In this document: positions 25,676-34,756 of the stretch, piece after piece
Layout of the letters: each line of letters begins with the position of its first letter
Position numbering within the stretch: the stretch's first letter is position 1
From: SBBG01 sp033717875
GTDB lineage: Bacteria > Pseudomonadota > Gammaproteobacteria > Ga0077554 > Ga007554
Assembly: GCA_033717875.1 (NCBI GenBank)
Contig: JADDKJ010000019.1
Location: forward strand, 1 to 58,886
Direction: 5' to 3'
Length of the DNA stretch: 58,886 nucleotides
Position numbers and translations under genes: made by a program
The notes under the pieces: generated by a model
The model's input: only the letters and a program-made list of their open reading frames with translations
What the model was told of the DNA's origin: nothing
Databases searched by the model: none

Positions 25676-28063
25676 CTAATACAGCAAATACCTTCCCCTC
25701 ACCCCCCGAAACTCCTCAAGCATATCCTGCCACCCCAGGGCGATGGCGTCCACGTCCTGATTGTTTCTGATCGCTTCTATCACCCATCGCGCGCCGATGT
25801 TGGCGAGGGTTTTGTCGAGCTGGAAGTCGTTGGGATAAAGGCGGTAAAGCGCGCTGGCAATCTCTACGCCTAAAATGCCGGCATCAAGGGCCTGGCGGTC
25901 GGTGAGCACGATCTGCACGCCGTGACAAACTTCGCCCTGATAGCGATTGGCGCCGGGGCGAAAGTCGACCGGCATGAAGCGCACGCCCTGGATTTTGCGT
26001 TTGTTGAGATAGCCGGCCAGCTCCTTGGCGTTGATCCAGGGTGCGCCCAGCAATTCGAATGGGGTATCGGTGCCGCGGCCAACGCTGATGTTCGCGCCTT
26101 CGATCATCGCCACGCCGGGATATAGCGTCGCCTGAGCGAGGGTACGCAGATTCGGCGAGGGATTGATCCACTGCAAGCTAGTCTCGTCGTACCAGTCACC
26201 GCGCTGATAGCCGCGCATCTTGATCACTTGCAGTTTTACGCCCAGCCGGTTTTCGGCATTGAACATCTGCGCGAGTTCGCCGACGGTCATGCCGTGGCGC
26301 AGGGGCAAGGGGAAATAGCCAGTGAAGGATTTGAGTTCCGGCTCCAGCACCGGCCCCTGCACCATGGAAGCCGTGATGGGATTGGGCCGGTCGAGGACAT
26401 AAAAGGCGATGCCCCTGCGCGCCGCCGCTTCCATCGCATAGGCCATGGTGGTGATGTAGGTGTAGAAGCGCGCGCCGACATCCTGGATGTCGAACACCAG
26501 CGCGTCGAGATTTTCGAGCATCTGATCCGTGGGGCGTTGCGTTTCGCCATACAGACTGAATACCGGAAGACCGGTCACCGTATCGGCACTCGATGTGACT
26601 TTTTCGTCGAGATTGCCGTACAAGCCGTGCTCGGGGCTGAAGATCGCCGCCAGCTTCACCCCCGGCGCCCGATAGAGCACATCGATGGTGCGCCGCCCCG
26701 CGCTATCGACACCGGAATGATTGGTTATCAAGCCCACGCGCATGCCAGCCAGCGGCGCGAACTGCTGCGCCGCCAGAACGTCGATACCGGTTTCCGCCTT
26801 GCCGTTACGCGCGCCCTGGCGGAGGTTTCTGATCAACTCATAATAGCCGGTCAACGAACGGCGGCTGGCGAGCACCTGCTCCGCCGACAGCGGCCCGAGC
26901 GCTGCGGCCACTGTGGTAGCGACCTTGTTTTGCAGCGCCACTGAAGTGCCCTTGCCGTCGGGATGCACCCTGTTGGTGAGAACGATGACATAGCTTCTGG
27001 ACACCGGATCGATCCACATCGATGTGCCGGTGAATCCGGTATGGCCATAGGACCCGAGAGGAAACAGATCACCGCGATTCGAGGCAAACGGCGAGTCGAT
27101 GTCCCAACCGAAGCCGCGCATGGCCTGCTTGCCGGGCGGCGTCTGGGGCAGCGTCATTTTCTCGACCGAAAGCGGACTCAGTATCCGCGCGCCATTCATG
27201 CCGCCTCCATCGAGCAACATCTGTGCGAAAACCGACAGGTCGCCGGCGGTGGAAAACAGCCCCGCATGCCCGGCCACGCCGCCCATCCGGTAGGCGGCAG
27301 TGTCATGCACTTCGCCCCAGCGCAACACACCCTGACGAAATTCGGTGGGTGCGATGCGCGGCTTGAGATCCGGCGCGGGCTTGAACATAGTGTCACGCAT
27401 GCCCAGCGGAGCGAAGATGTTTTGCACGCAATACACATCCAGCGGCACACCGGAAACACGCCGCACCAGCTCACCGAGCGCGATGAAATTGATGTCGCTA
27501 TAGATGAAACCCGCGCCAGGAGGAAGCATCGGCCGCTCGACTTCGACCCGCTTGACGGCCGCGTCATAGCCCGACCAGTCCTTGCTCACATCCAGCACCG
27601 CGCGCAACCCCGAATAATGCGTGAGGGCGTGGCGTACCGTGATGTTTTCCTTGCCATTGGCCTTGAATTCCGGCCAATACTTCGCGATGGGATCATCCAG
27701 ACGCAACCGGCCCTGTTCGACAAGCTGCATCACGGCGGTGGCCGTTGCGACAGGCTTGGTCAAGGAGGCGATGTCAAAGATCGTGCCCTCGGCCATCGGC
27801 AACGTTTCCGGCTTGAGCATGCGGTTGCCGAAGGCGCGGCGGTACGCCACCTTCCCCTGATGACCGATGACAATGACCGCGCCGGGGAGATTGCTGGCCT
27901 GGATTTCCTGCTCGACGACACCCGCGATCGACTCCAGATCGGCCTCGCGCAAATCCTGCGCAGGATCGGGAGACGTTTGGGCGAATGCGGCTGTCGCCAG
28001 CAACAATGCCGGAATCACGCTGGCAAACCGCTTCAGCGGATTTTTAGAGACACCCCTCAACAT
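25676..28063 (-). CDS. serine beta-lactamase-like domain fused to NamZ-type (DUF1343) exo-muramidase
   Basis: A 795-residue exported protein. Start ATG 28063 has AAGAG at 6 bp and opens a signal peptide (LKRFASVIPALLLATAAFAQ); the longest frame begins 48 bp earlier. Residues ~40-400 form a penicillin-binding/beta-lactamase fold with SLTK (nucleophile Ser), YSDIN and GHTGFTG. Residues ~415-795 match DUF1343: VGLITNHSGVDSAGRRTIDVL, FSPEHGLYG, VFDIQDVGARFYTY. NamZ enzymes (GH171) remove terminal MurNAc from peptidoglycan fragments; the first domain could be a muropeptide esterase or amidase. Fusion of the two is notable. Divergence from lpxA by a strong hairpin suggests separate control. Confidence 0.88.
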   Translation of the reverse strand: MLRGVSKNPLKRFASVIPALLLATAAFAQTSPDPAQDLREADLESIAGVVEQEIQASNLPGAVIVIGHQGKVAYRRAFGNRMLKPETLPMAEGTIFDIASLTKPVATATAVMQLVEQGRLRLDDPIAKYWPEFKANGKENITVRHALTHYSGLRAVLDVSKDWSGYDAAVKRVEVERPMLPPGAGFIYSDINFIALGELVRRVSGVPLDVYCVQNIFAPLGMRDTMFKPAPDLKPRIAPTEFRQGVLRWGEVHDTAAYRMGGVAGHAGLFSTAGDLSVFAQMLLDGGGMNGARILSPLSVEKMTLPQTPPGKQAMRGFGWDIDSPFASNRGDLFPLGSYGHTGFTGTSMWIDPVSRSYVIVLTNRVHPDGKGTSVALQNKVATTVAAALGPLSAEQVLASRRSLTGYYELIRNLRQGARNGKAETGIDVLAAQQFAPLAGMRVGLITNHSGVDSAGRRTIDVLYRAPGVKLAAIFSPEHGLYGNLDEKVTSSADTVTGLPVFSLYGETQRPTDQMLENLDALVFDIQDVGARFYTYITTMAYAMEAAARRGIAFYVLDRPNPITASMVQGPVLEPELKSFTGYFPLPLRHGMTVGELAQMFNAENRLGVKLQVIKMRGYQRGDWYDETSLQWINPSPNLRTLAQATLYPGVAMIEGANISVGRGTDTPFELLGAPWINAKELAGYLNKRKIQGVRFMPVDFRPGANRYQGEVCHGVQIVLTDRQALDAGILGVEIASALYRLYPNDFQLDKTLANIGARWVIEAIRNNQDVDAIALGWQDMLEEFRGVRGRYLLY

Positions 28064-28094
28064 GATCGCTCTTAGCAATGAGAGGAAAACCGGA

Positions 28095-28125
28095 ATCCGG
28101 CAGATCCACAAGCAATCTGCCGGAT
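28095..28125 (-). terminator. strong hairpin after lpxA, candidate terminator
   Basis: ATCCGGCAGAT (28095-28105) and ATCTGCCGGAT (28115-28125) form a perfect 11-bp stem with a 9-nt loop. On the minus strand it is followed by TCCGGTTTTCC, a weak T-run. It lies between the lpxA stop (28136) and the hydrolase start (28063), where the rpsB-lpxA operon should end. Confidence 0.55.
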
Positions 28126-28135
28126 AGATAAGACG

Positions 28136-28918
28136 TTATCTTATAATGCCGCGCGAGGATTTCGCCACAAAATCGGCCATGATGCTGATTTCGGGACAAC
28201 CGGCCGCCATTTCGCTGAGGCGTTCGAGCGCTTGATCGAGGGTGAGGTTGGAACGGTAAAGCACCTTGTACGCGCGGCGCAGGTTTTCGATGGTTTCGGT
28301 GCTGAAACCGCGCCGCTTCAGGCCCTCGGTGTTGAGACCATGCGGCACGCCGCGGTAATCCGACACCATGAGGTAGGGCGGCACGTCCTTGGTGATACCA
28401 GTATTGAACGCGGTAAAGGAATGCGCGCCCAGACGGCAGAACTGGTGTACCAGAGTGAACCCGCCGAGAATGACATGGTCTTCCAGCGTCACATGACCCG
28501 CCAGCGACGCATTGTTGGACATGATGATGTGATTGCCCAGCATGCAGTCGTGGGCGATGTGCACATAGGCCATGATCCAGTTGTCATCGCCAAGGCGCGT
28601 CAGGCCGCCACCCTGCACCGTACCGCGGTTGATGGTGACATATTCACGGATGGCATTGCCATCGCCGATCTCCAGCCGCGTATCCTCGCCCTGGTATTTT
28701 TTATCCTGGGGCGCATCGCCGATCGAAGCGAACTGGTAGATCTTGTTGTCACGGCCAATACGCGTCGGGCCGTTGACCACGACGTGCGGACCGATCCAGG
28801 TATCCTCGCCGATCTCGACACCGGCGCCGATCACCGAATAGGGGCCGACGCTGACGCCAGCGGCCAGCCGCGCGTCAGGATGAATTATCGCGCTTGGGGC
28901 AATCAATGCACTGCTCAA
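28136..28918 (-). CDS. lpxA: UDP-N-acetylglucosamine acyltransferase LpxA
   Basis: A 260-residue left-handed beta-helix acyltransferase, first step of lipid A synthesis. Hexapeptide repeats run through most of the protein (IHPDARLAAGVSVGPYSVIGAGVEIG...), with catalytic His in MAYVHIAHDCMLGNH. I set the start at TTG 28918, which overlaps the fabZ stop as TTGA and has AAGGGA upstream; this gives the family length, whereas ATG 28942 would add eight unlike residues inside fabZ. The gene that follows in most gammaproteobacteria, lpxB, is not here. Confidence 0.95.
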   Translation of the reverse strand: MSSALIAPSAIIHPDARLAAGVSVGPYSVIGAGVEIGEDTWIGPHVVVNGPTRIGRDNKIYQFASIGDAPQDKKYQGEDTRLEIGDGNAIREYVTINRGTVQGGGLTRLGDDNWIMAYVHIAHDCMLGNHIIMSNNASLAGHVTLEDHVILGGFTLVHQFCRLGAHSFTAFNTGITKDVPPYLMVSDYRGVPHGLNTEGLKRRGFSTETIENLRRAYKVLYRSNLTLDQALERLSEMAAGCPEISIMADFVAKSSRGIIR

Positions 28919-29364
28919 GGCTCGAGTTCCCTTTCCGCGCACATGATTTCCGCCGTGGCAACCACATTGCCATCCACCTTGGCGGTCGCGTTGAACTTCC
29001 AGACCGTTCTTATCACGCGCAGCACTTCGACTTCGAGGATGAGCTGATCACCGGGCACGACCGGCTGCTTGAAACGCGCATTGTCTATGCCGGCGAAGAA
29101 ATAAAGGGATTTATCGGTGGGGCGGGTGTTGGTGCTGATAAACGCCAGAATGCCCGTCGCCTGCGCCATGGCCTCGATGATCAGCACGCCGGGCATGACA
29201 GGCCGTTGCGGAAAGTGGCCCTGGAAAAACGGCTCGTTGAAGGTCACATTCTTCAGCGCCACCAGCGATTCGCCGGGAACATAGCTGAGCACCCGGTCAA
29301 CCAACATGAAAGGATAGCGATGAGGAAGGTACCTGAGCACCTCGCGGATATCTAATTGTTCCAA
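28915..29364 (-). CDS. fabZ: 3-hydroxyacyl-ACP dehydratase FabZ
   Basis: A 149-residue hot-dog-fold dehydratase of fatty acid synthesis. The catalytic His is in LPHRYPFMLVD, followed by FNEPFFQGHFPQRPVMPGVLIIEAMAQ with the catalytic Glu. Start is TTG 29364 with AAGGAT 8 bp upstream; no ATG is available near it. It is coupled to lpxA by stop/start overlap. Confidence 0.96.
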   Translation of the reverse strand: MEQLDIREVLRYLPHRYPFMLVDRVLSYVPGESLVALKNVTFNEPFFQGHFPQRPVMPGVLIIEAMAQATGILAFISTNTRPTDKSLYFFAGIDNARFKQPVVPGDQLILEVEVLRVIRTVWKFNATAKVDGNVVATAEIMCAERELEP

Positions 29365-29445
29365 GATTTTTATCCTTTATCTCAAGAGATGACGCGTCGC
29401 CTCAGATCATATCAACGGTCGAGCATTTTCACCACAGATGCATGG

Positions 29446-30498
29446 CTATTTTTCGCTCTTTTCCTGCTCGCGCTTCAACCGCTCTTCCAATGCTTTCAGG
29501 CGGCGCGCCATATCGTCCAACTGCCGAAACCGCACGGTATTCTTGTGCCATCGCTGGTTGGTATCCGCCGGAATCCCGGACGAATACAAGCCAGGCTGGC
29601 GAATGGATTTGGTGACAAACGACATGCCGGTGATATGCACATCGTCGGCGATTTCCAGATGCCCGCTGATGCCGACCCCGCCGCCAATGGTACACCGCTT
29701 GCCGATATGGGTGCTACCGGCAATGCCGACGCAACCGGCGATAGCGGTGTGGGCGCCGATGCGCACGTTATGAGCCACCTGGATCTGGTTGTCGAGTTTG
29801 ACGCCATCTTCGATAACGGTATCCTCCAGCGCCCCCCGGTCGATGGTGGTATTGGCGCCGATCTCCACATCGTCGCCGATGGACACACTGCCCAGTTGCG
29901 GCACCTTGAGCCATACGCCATGATCACCGGCAAGACCGAATCCGTCGCCGCCGATCACCGCGCCCGGATGAATCAAGGCATGCCGGCCGATGCGTACGCC
30001 ATGACAGACGGTGACGTTGGGGAAAATACGACTGCCTTCACCAATCACCGCATCCTTGCCGATGAAGCAACCAGGACCGATGCTGACATGCGCGGCGATC
30101 TCCGCCCCCGCTTCGATCACACAATGCGCCCCGATCGAGGCGCTGTCGTGCACCCGGCTATCCGCACTGACACAAGCGGATACATGGACGCCGGCTTCGG
30201 GCAAGGCGCGATCGGCATACAGCAGCGTGGCGGCGCGCGCGTAGGCGGCATAGGGATTGGCGGCCACCACCGCCGCGGTGGCGCACTCATTTAAATCGTT
30301 CGCGGCAAGGATCACCGCACCGGCCTGTGTCGAGGCCAGATACTTGCGATAACGCGGATTGGCGAGAAAGGTGATGTCCGTGGGACCGGCGCTCTGGAGT
30401 GTCGCCACCCCGCTGATCAGGTGGCTTGCATCGCCATAAAGCGTGCCGCCGACATGGCGCACGATTTCTCCCAGAGCAATGCCATTTGCCGCCGCCAC
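29446..30498 (-). CDS. lpxD: UDP-3-O-acylglucosamine N-acyltransferase LpxD
   Basis: A 350-residue enzyme adding the N-linked acyl chain in lipid A synthesis. N-terminal uridine-binding domain (GGTLYGDASHLISGVATLQSA; ITFLANPRYRKYL), then hexapeptide repeats (about 100-300) with GDGFGLAGDHGVWLKVPQLG carrying the catalytic His region, and a C-terminal helix rich in Lys/Glu. Start is GTG 30498 with AGG at 7 bp. 20-bp gap after skp and 81 bp before fabZ. Confidence 0.95.
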   Translation of the reverse strand: MAAANGIALGEIVRHVGGTLYGDASHLISGVATLQSAGPTDITFLANPRYRKYLASTQAGAVILAANDLNECATAAVVAANPYAAYARAATLLYADRALPEAGVHVSACVSADSRVHDSASIGAHCVIEAGAEIAAHVSIGPGCFIGKDAVIGEGSRIFPNVTVCHGVRIGRHALIHPGAVIGGDGFGLAGDHGVWLKVPQLGSVSIGDDVEIGANTTIDRGALEDTVIEDGVKLDNQIQVAHNVRIGAHTAIAGCVGIAGSTHIGKRCTIGGGVGISGHLEIADDVHITGMSFVTKSIRQPGLYSSGIPADTNQRWHKNTVRFRQLDDMARRLKALEERLKREQEKSEK

Positions 30499-30518
30499 CC
30501 GCTTACCTGCCGCCTGAT

Positions 30519-31040
30519 CTATTTTTTCGCCTTGGTCGCCTTGTCTTTCATGCGCTGCAAGACTTTTTCCGTGAGATCTATCTTGGGATTCACGTAGGCC
30601 ACACCCTCAGCCAGAATCAGATCGTAACTTTCTTCCTTGCCAACGGTCTGTATGGCGTCGAGCAGGGTTTGCTGCAACTTGTTCAGCTCCTCGTTACGGC
30701 GAATATTCAGGTCACCGTTCAGCTCATCCTGGGCACGGGCAAAGTCACGCTTGCGCACCAAAAGATCCTTTTCCGCCTTGGCCCGCTCGCCCTCGCTCAT
30801 GGTCACTCCATCCTTGGCCAGCTTCTCTTCCAGTTGCTTGATTTCCTTGAACTCGCTTTGCAGCTTGTTCCTGCGCCCGGAAAATTCCTGTTCCAGCCGC
30901 CCGCCCGCCGCTTCTTTCTGGGGTGCTTTTTCCAACACCTCGGTGGCATTGACAACCCCGATCTTCAGCTCAGCGGCCGCCCCTGCCGACAAGGACAAAC
31001 CAAACACCACACCCAAAGCAGCATATGCGATCTTTCTCAA
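30519..31040 (-). CDS. skp: periplasmic chaperone Skp/OmpH
   Basis: A 173-residue protein with signal peptide (MRKIAYAALGVVFGLSLSAGAAA) and the OmpH opening LKIGVVNATEVLEKAPQ, followed by long charged coiled-coil helices (about 40-140) that form the tentacles of the trimer. It carries unfolded outer-membrane proteins to BAM. It follows bamA after 28 bp, as usual. Confidence 0.93.
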   Translation of the reverse strand: MRKIAYAALGVVFGLSLSAGAAAELKIGVVNATEVLEKAPQKEAAGGRLEQEFSGRRNKLQSEFKEIKQLEEKLAKDGVTMSEGERAKAEKDLLVRKRDFARAQDELNGDLNIRRNEELNKLQQTLLDAIQTVGKEESYDLILAEGVAYVNPKIDLTEKVLQRMKDKATKAKK

Positions 31041-31068
31041 GACACGTGACTCCTAACTTTTAGAAACC

Positions 31069-33369
31069 CTAAAAAAACGTCCCCAGCGCGAACTGGAACG
31101 ACTCTGTGTAATCGCCTTCCTTTTTATTCAGCGGTCTGGCGAGGTTGAATGTCAACGGCCCCATCGGCGACAGCCAAATGGCCGACAATCCCGCCGAATA
31201 ACGCAAATCCCCGCTGTTGATCTGATTGACGCTGGGAAAGACGCTGCCGGCATCGAAGAAGGCGCTCAAGCGGAAAGATTTGCTCTCTTCCATGAATGGC
31301 ACGGGGAAGATCAGCTCGGCGCTGCCCACCAGCTTCACCGCGCCGCCTATGGCCCTGGCATTTTCCTTTCTGCCCAGGGTGTTCGCCCTGAAGCCGCGCA
31401 CGGAATAGGCACCGCCCGCGTAATAACGTTCCCAGAACGGCAGCTCCTCGGTGCCTCCATACCCGGCGCCGTATCCCACGTCGCCATTCAGCAGCAAGGT
31501 CAAACCCTTGGTGATGGGACGGAACCATTGGGTACGGGACGATAGCTTATAAAACTGCAAGCCCATGCCGGGCACCGCCACCTCCGCGGACAAGCTTTGC
31601 AACATGCCGGCGTCGGCGAAGATGGCGCGGTTGCGGGTATCATGCGACCAGCCGCCGGACAGTTTGATTATATCAAAAGTGTCCCCGTTTGCATCGATAA
31701 AACCGCGATAGCTCGGGGGCGTGAAACTGGTCGGCTTTATCCGGGTGTGCTCATAGTCAAGACTCAAGCGAGCGGTGTTGTGCTCGGTGAGCGGAAAACC
31801 GAAATTCACCCCGCCGCCGAATACGTCCGAAGTGAAACTGCCGATATTCAAGCGCGTGGCGTTGGTCTGGCGGAAAAAGCCCCGAAACCCGCGGCTCACG
31901 CCGTCCGACGTATAGTAAGGGTCGGTATAGGAAACGCTGTAAATGGTATTGATGCGGCTAGTGTTCACCTCGGCGCTGATGCGCTTGCCGCTGCCGAGAA
32001 AATTGTCCTGGGAGATGCTGGCGCTCAGCAACAGCCCTTGAACCTGTGAAAAACCCACCGCCGCGGTGAAACTGCCCAGGGTTCTCTCGGTGACATTGAC
32101 ATTGACGTCAACCTGATCGGCGGAACCGGGAACCGCGGGCGTTTCGATATTGATGTCCTGAAAGAATCCCAGCCGTTGCAGGCGGATTCTGGAACGATTG
32201 ATCTTGTCGGTCGCCAGTATCGCACCCTCCATCTGGCGCATCTCGCGACGGATGACTTCGTCACGGGTTCTGGCATTGCCGGCAACGTTGATGCGCCGCA
32301 CATAGACGCGCTTGCCGGGATCGACCATGAACGTCACCGAAACCTGCCTGTTTTCCTTGTCGATATCCGGCGCGGGATTGACATTGGCGAAGGCGTAGCC
32401 GTCCGACCCCAGGCGCTCGGCGATGGCGGCCGAAGCCTCGGTGATGGCTTTGCGCGAAAATGTTTCGCCCGCCTTGGCATTGATCAACTTGCGCAGATCT
32501 TCTTCGGCAACGATCAGATCGCCCGCCAGCTTGATGTCCTTGATGGTGTATTTTTCGCCCTCAGTGACGTTGACGGTGATGTAGACATCGCGCTTGTCGG
32601 GCGTGATCGTCACCTGGGTGGAGTCGATGGCGAAGTTGATGTAGCCGCGATCGAGATAGTAGGAACGCAAGGTTTCCAGATCGGCGGACAATTTCTGCTT
32701 GGAGTATTGATCCGAGCTGGTGAAGAAGGAAAACATCGTCGGCGTGGTGAGCTGCAATTGCTTCAGCAGTTCCTTGTCGTTGAACGCCTTGTTGCCGACG
32801 ATAGCGATCTGGCGAATCTTGGCGGCCTTGCCCTCGTCGATCTCGATGGCGACATCGACGCGGTTGCGCTCCAGCGAAGTCACTTTCGGCTTGATTTTCA
32901 CGCCGTATTTGCCCTGACTGAAATATTGCCGTTGCAACTCCCGCTCCACCTTGTCGAGCAGGGAACGATCGAATACCCGGCCTTCCGCGAGGCCAAGTTG
33001 CTTCATCGCCTTGGTCAGGTCCTCGGTCTTGATATCCTTGTTGCCGCTGAACTTGATGCCGGAAATCGAGGGGCGCTCCTTGACCGTGATGACCAGCGCG
33101 TCGCCGTCACGGCTGAACCGCACGTCATCGAAAAAACCCGTCTTGAACAGCGCCCGGATCGCCTCCGCCGAACGCGCATCATCGAGGGTATCACCGGCGT
33201 TGAGCGGCAAATAGTTAAAGAGTGTGCCCGGCGAGGTGCGCTGCAAACCCTCCAGACGAATATCCTTGATGACAAACGGCTCAAATGCCCACGCCTGCGA
33301 TGCCAGCAACAAGGCCGGTAGTAAGCCCAGCAGCAATGACGTCCGTGCTCTTCTTGTCGGAGCTTTCAT
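31069..33369 (-). CDS. bamA: outer-membrane assembly factor BamA
   Basis: A 766-residue Omp85 protein. Signal peptide up to AFA, then five POTRA domains (residues ~25-420; e.g. IRLEGLQRTSPGTLFNYLPLNAGD), and a 16-stranded barrel ending QFALGTFF with terminal Phe. The barrel contains a VRGFRANTLG segment, the usual (V/I)RG(F/Y) of BamA. Start at ATG 33369 with AAGGAC upstream; the longer frame from 33414 runs into rseP. Essential for outer-membrane protein insertion. Confidence 0.97.
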   Translation of the reverse strand: MKAPTRRARTSLLLGLLPALLLASQAWAFEPFVIKDIRLEGLQRTSPGTLFNYLPLNAGDTLDDARSAEAIRALFKTGFFDDVRFSRDGDALVITVKERPSISGIKFSGNKDIKTEDLTKAMKQLGLAEGRVFDRSLLDKVERELQRQYFSQGKYGVKIKPKVTSLERNRVDVAIEIDEGKAAKIRQIAIVGNKAFNDKELLKQLQLTTPTMFSFFTSSDQYSKQKLSADLETLRSYYLDRGYINFAIDSTQVTITPDKRDVYITVNVTEGEKYTIKDIKLAGDLIVAEEDLRKLINAKAGETFSRKAITEASAAIAERLGSDGYAFANVNPAPDIDKENRQVSVTFMVDPGKRVYVRRINVAGNARTRDEVIRREMRQMEGAILATDKINRSRIRLQRLGFFQDINIETPAVPGSADQVDVNVNVTERTLGSFTAAVGFSQVQGLLLSASISQDNFLGSGKRISAEVNTSRINTIYSVSYTDPYYTSDGVSRGFRGFFRQTNATRLNIGSFTSDVFGGGVNFGFPLTEHNTARLSLDYEHTRIKPTSFTPPSYRGFIDANGDTFDIIKLSGGWSHDTRNRAIFADAGMLQSLSAEVAVPGMGLQFYKLSSRTQWFRPITKGLTLLLNGDVGYGAGYGGTEELPFWERYYAGGAYSVRGFRANTLGRKENARAIGGAVKLVGSAELIFPVPFMEESKSFRLSAFFDAGSVFPSVNQINSGDLRYSAGLSAIWLSPMGPLTFNLARPLNKKEGDYTESFQFALGTFF

Positions 33370-33382
33370 TACAAAATAGTCC

Positions 33383-34756
33383 TTATGGCGAACCAAACAA
33401 CCGCGCCAAGTCATTATAAAAGGCGAAAATCATCAGCGTGCCGAGGATGGCGATACCCACCCTCTGCCCGAGCGCTTGCGCCTCTTCCGACACCGGGCTG
33501 CCCTTGATCCATTCGATCAGATAATACATGAGATGCCCGCCATCCAGAATCGGGATGGGCAGCAGGTTCAACACCCCCAGGCTGATACTGACAATGGCCA
33601 GAAAGCCCAGAAACGACACCAGCCCGACACTCGCCGAATAACCGGCATACTGCGCGATGCTGATCGGGCCGCTGAGATTGCTCACGGAAAGCATGCCAGT
33701 CACCATCTTGACCAGCATGCGCAGCGTCAGCAACGACATATCCCAGGTTTTCTCCACGGCGCGCATTACCGCCTCGCCCGGCGAATAGCGCAATACCGCG
33801 CGCAGCTCCTCGGGCAATTCGCCTTCCGGCATCTTGACCGCCGCGCCGATACGACCCACCGTCCCTTCCTTGGCCGCCACGGCGACAGGCCGCAGCTCCA
33901 GCGAAAGGCGCTGTCCCTGACGCTCGATGTCGAGCCGGATGACCTTGCCAGCGCGCGGCTGGACATACTTGACCCACTCTTCCCAATCCTTGATCGGCTG
34001 ACCGTCGGCGGCGACTATTGTATCACCCGCCGCCAGACCTGCGCGCTTCGCGGCGCCTTCCGGCTCCAGGTGGCCGATCACCGGCGGAATAAGCGGGCGA
34101 TGAGGCCGTATCCCGATGCTGCTCAACAGGTTGCCCTGATCCAGATCGCTGCCGGTGATCGTGCCCAGATCCAGTGTCCGCGTAACCTCACGCTGGCCGG
34201 CGTCCTTCACCCGCACTTCCACGGCCTGCTGATCCAGCGCCTTGTCCAGCAGGGCGAACATCACCCCTTCCCAGGTCACGGTCTGCTTGCCATTCACCGC
34301 GACAATCACATCCCCCGGCTGAAAGCCGTCTTTCTGCGCAATCGACTGGGGAACGACCTCGCCCACGATCGGCTTGATACCGCCAATGCCGATCATGAAC
34401 ACCGCCCAATAGGCGAGGATGGCCAACAGGAAATTGAACAGTGGACCGGCGAAAACGATCGCGAAACGGCTGCCCAGCGGCTTGCGATTGAACGCGAAAG
34501 AAAGCTCATGCGGCGCGACCGGCGCCTCGCGCTCGTCGAGCATCTTGACGTAACCGCCGAGCGGGATGGCGGCGATCACATACTCTGTGCCATCCTTGCC
34601 GCGCCGGCTCCACAAGGGCTTGCCAAAACCCACCGAAAAACGCAGCACTTTCACGCCCAGCTTGCGCGCCACCCAGAAATGGCCGAACTCGTGGACTGTG
34701 ATCAATACCCCAAGCGCGACGATGAAAAAAAAGACCGAAGAGAGCACCGTACCCAT
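33383..34756 (-). CDS. rseP: site-2 zinc metalloprotease RseP
   Basis: A 457-residue integral membrane protease that cleaves anti-sigma E. HEFGH zinc motif lies at about residue 20, two PDZ domains in the periplasmic part (VVPQSIAQKDGFQPGDVIVAVNG; GAAKRAGLAAGDTIVAADG), and the second active-site motif NLLPIPILDGGHL near the C-terminus. ATG 34756 overlaps the dxr stop (TAATG); a GTG three codons upstream is the alternative. Confidence 0.96.
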   Translation of the reverse strand: MGTVLSSVFFFIVALGVLITVHEFGHFWVARKLGVKVLRFSVGFGKPLWSRRGKDGTEYVIAAIPLGGYVKMLDEREAPVAPHELSFAFNRKPLGSRFAIVFAGPLFNFLLAILAYWAVFMIGIGGIKPIVGEVVPQSIAQKDGFQPGDVIVAVNGKQTVTWEGVMFALLDKALDQQAVEVRVKDAGQREVTRTLDLGTITGSDLDQGNLLSSIGIRPHRPLIPPVIGHLEPEGAAKRAGLAAGDTIVAADGQPIKDWEEWVKYVQPRAGKVIRLDIERQGQRLSLELRPVAVAAKEGTVGRIGAAVKMPEGELPEELRAVLRYSPGEAVMRAVEKTWDMSLLTLRMLVKMVTGMLSVSNLSGPISIAQYAGYSASVGLVSFLGFLAIVSISLGVLNLLPIPILDGGHLMYYLIEWIKGSPVSEEAQALGQRVGIAILGTLMIFAFYNDLARLFGSP

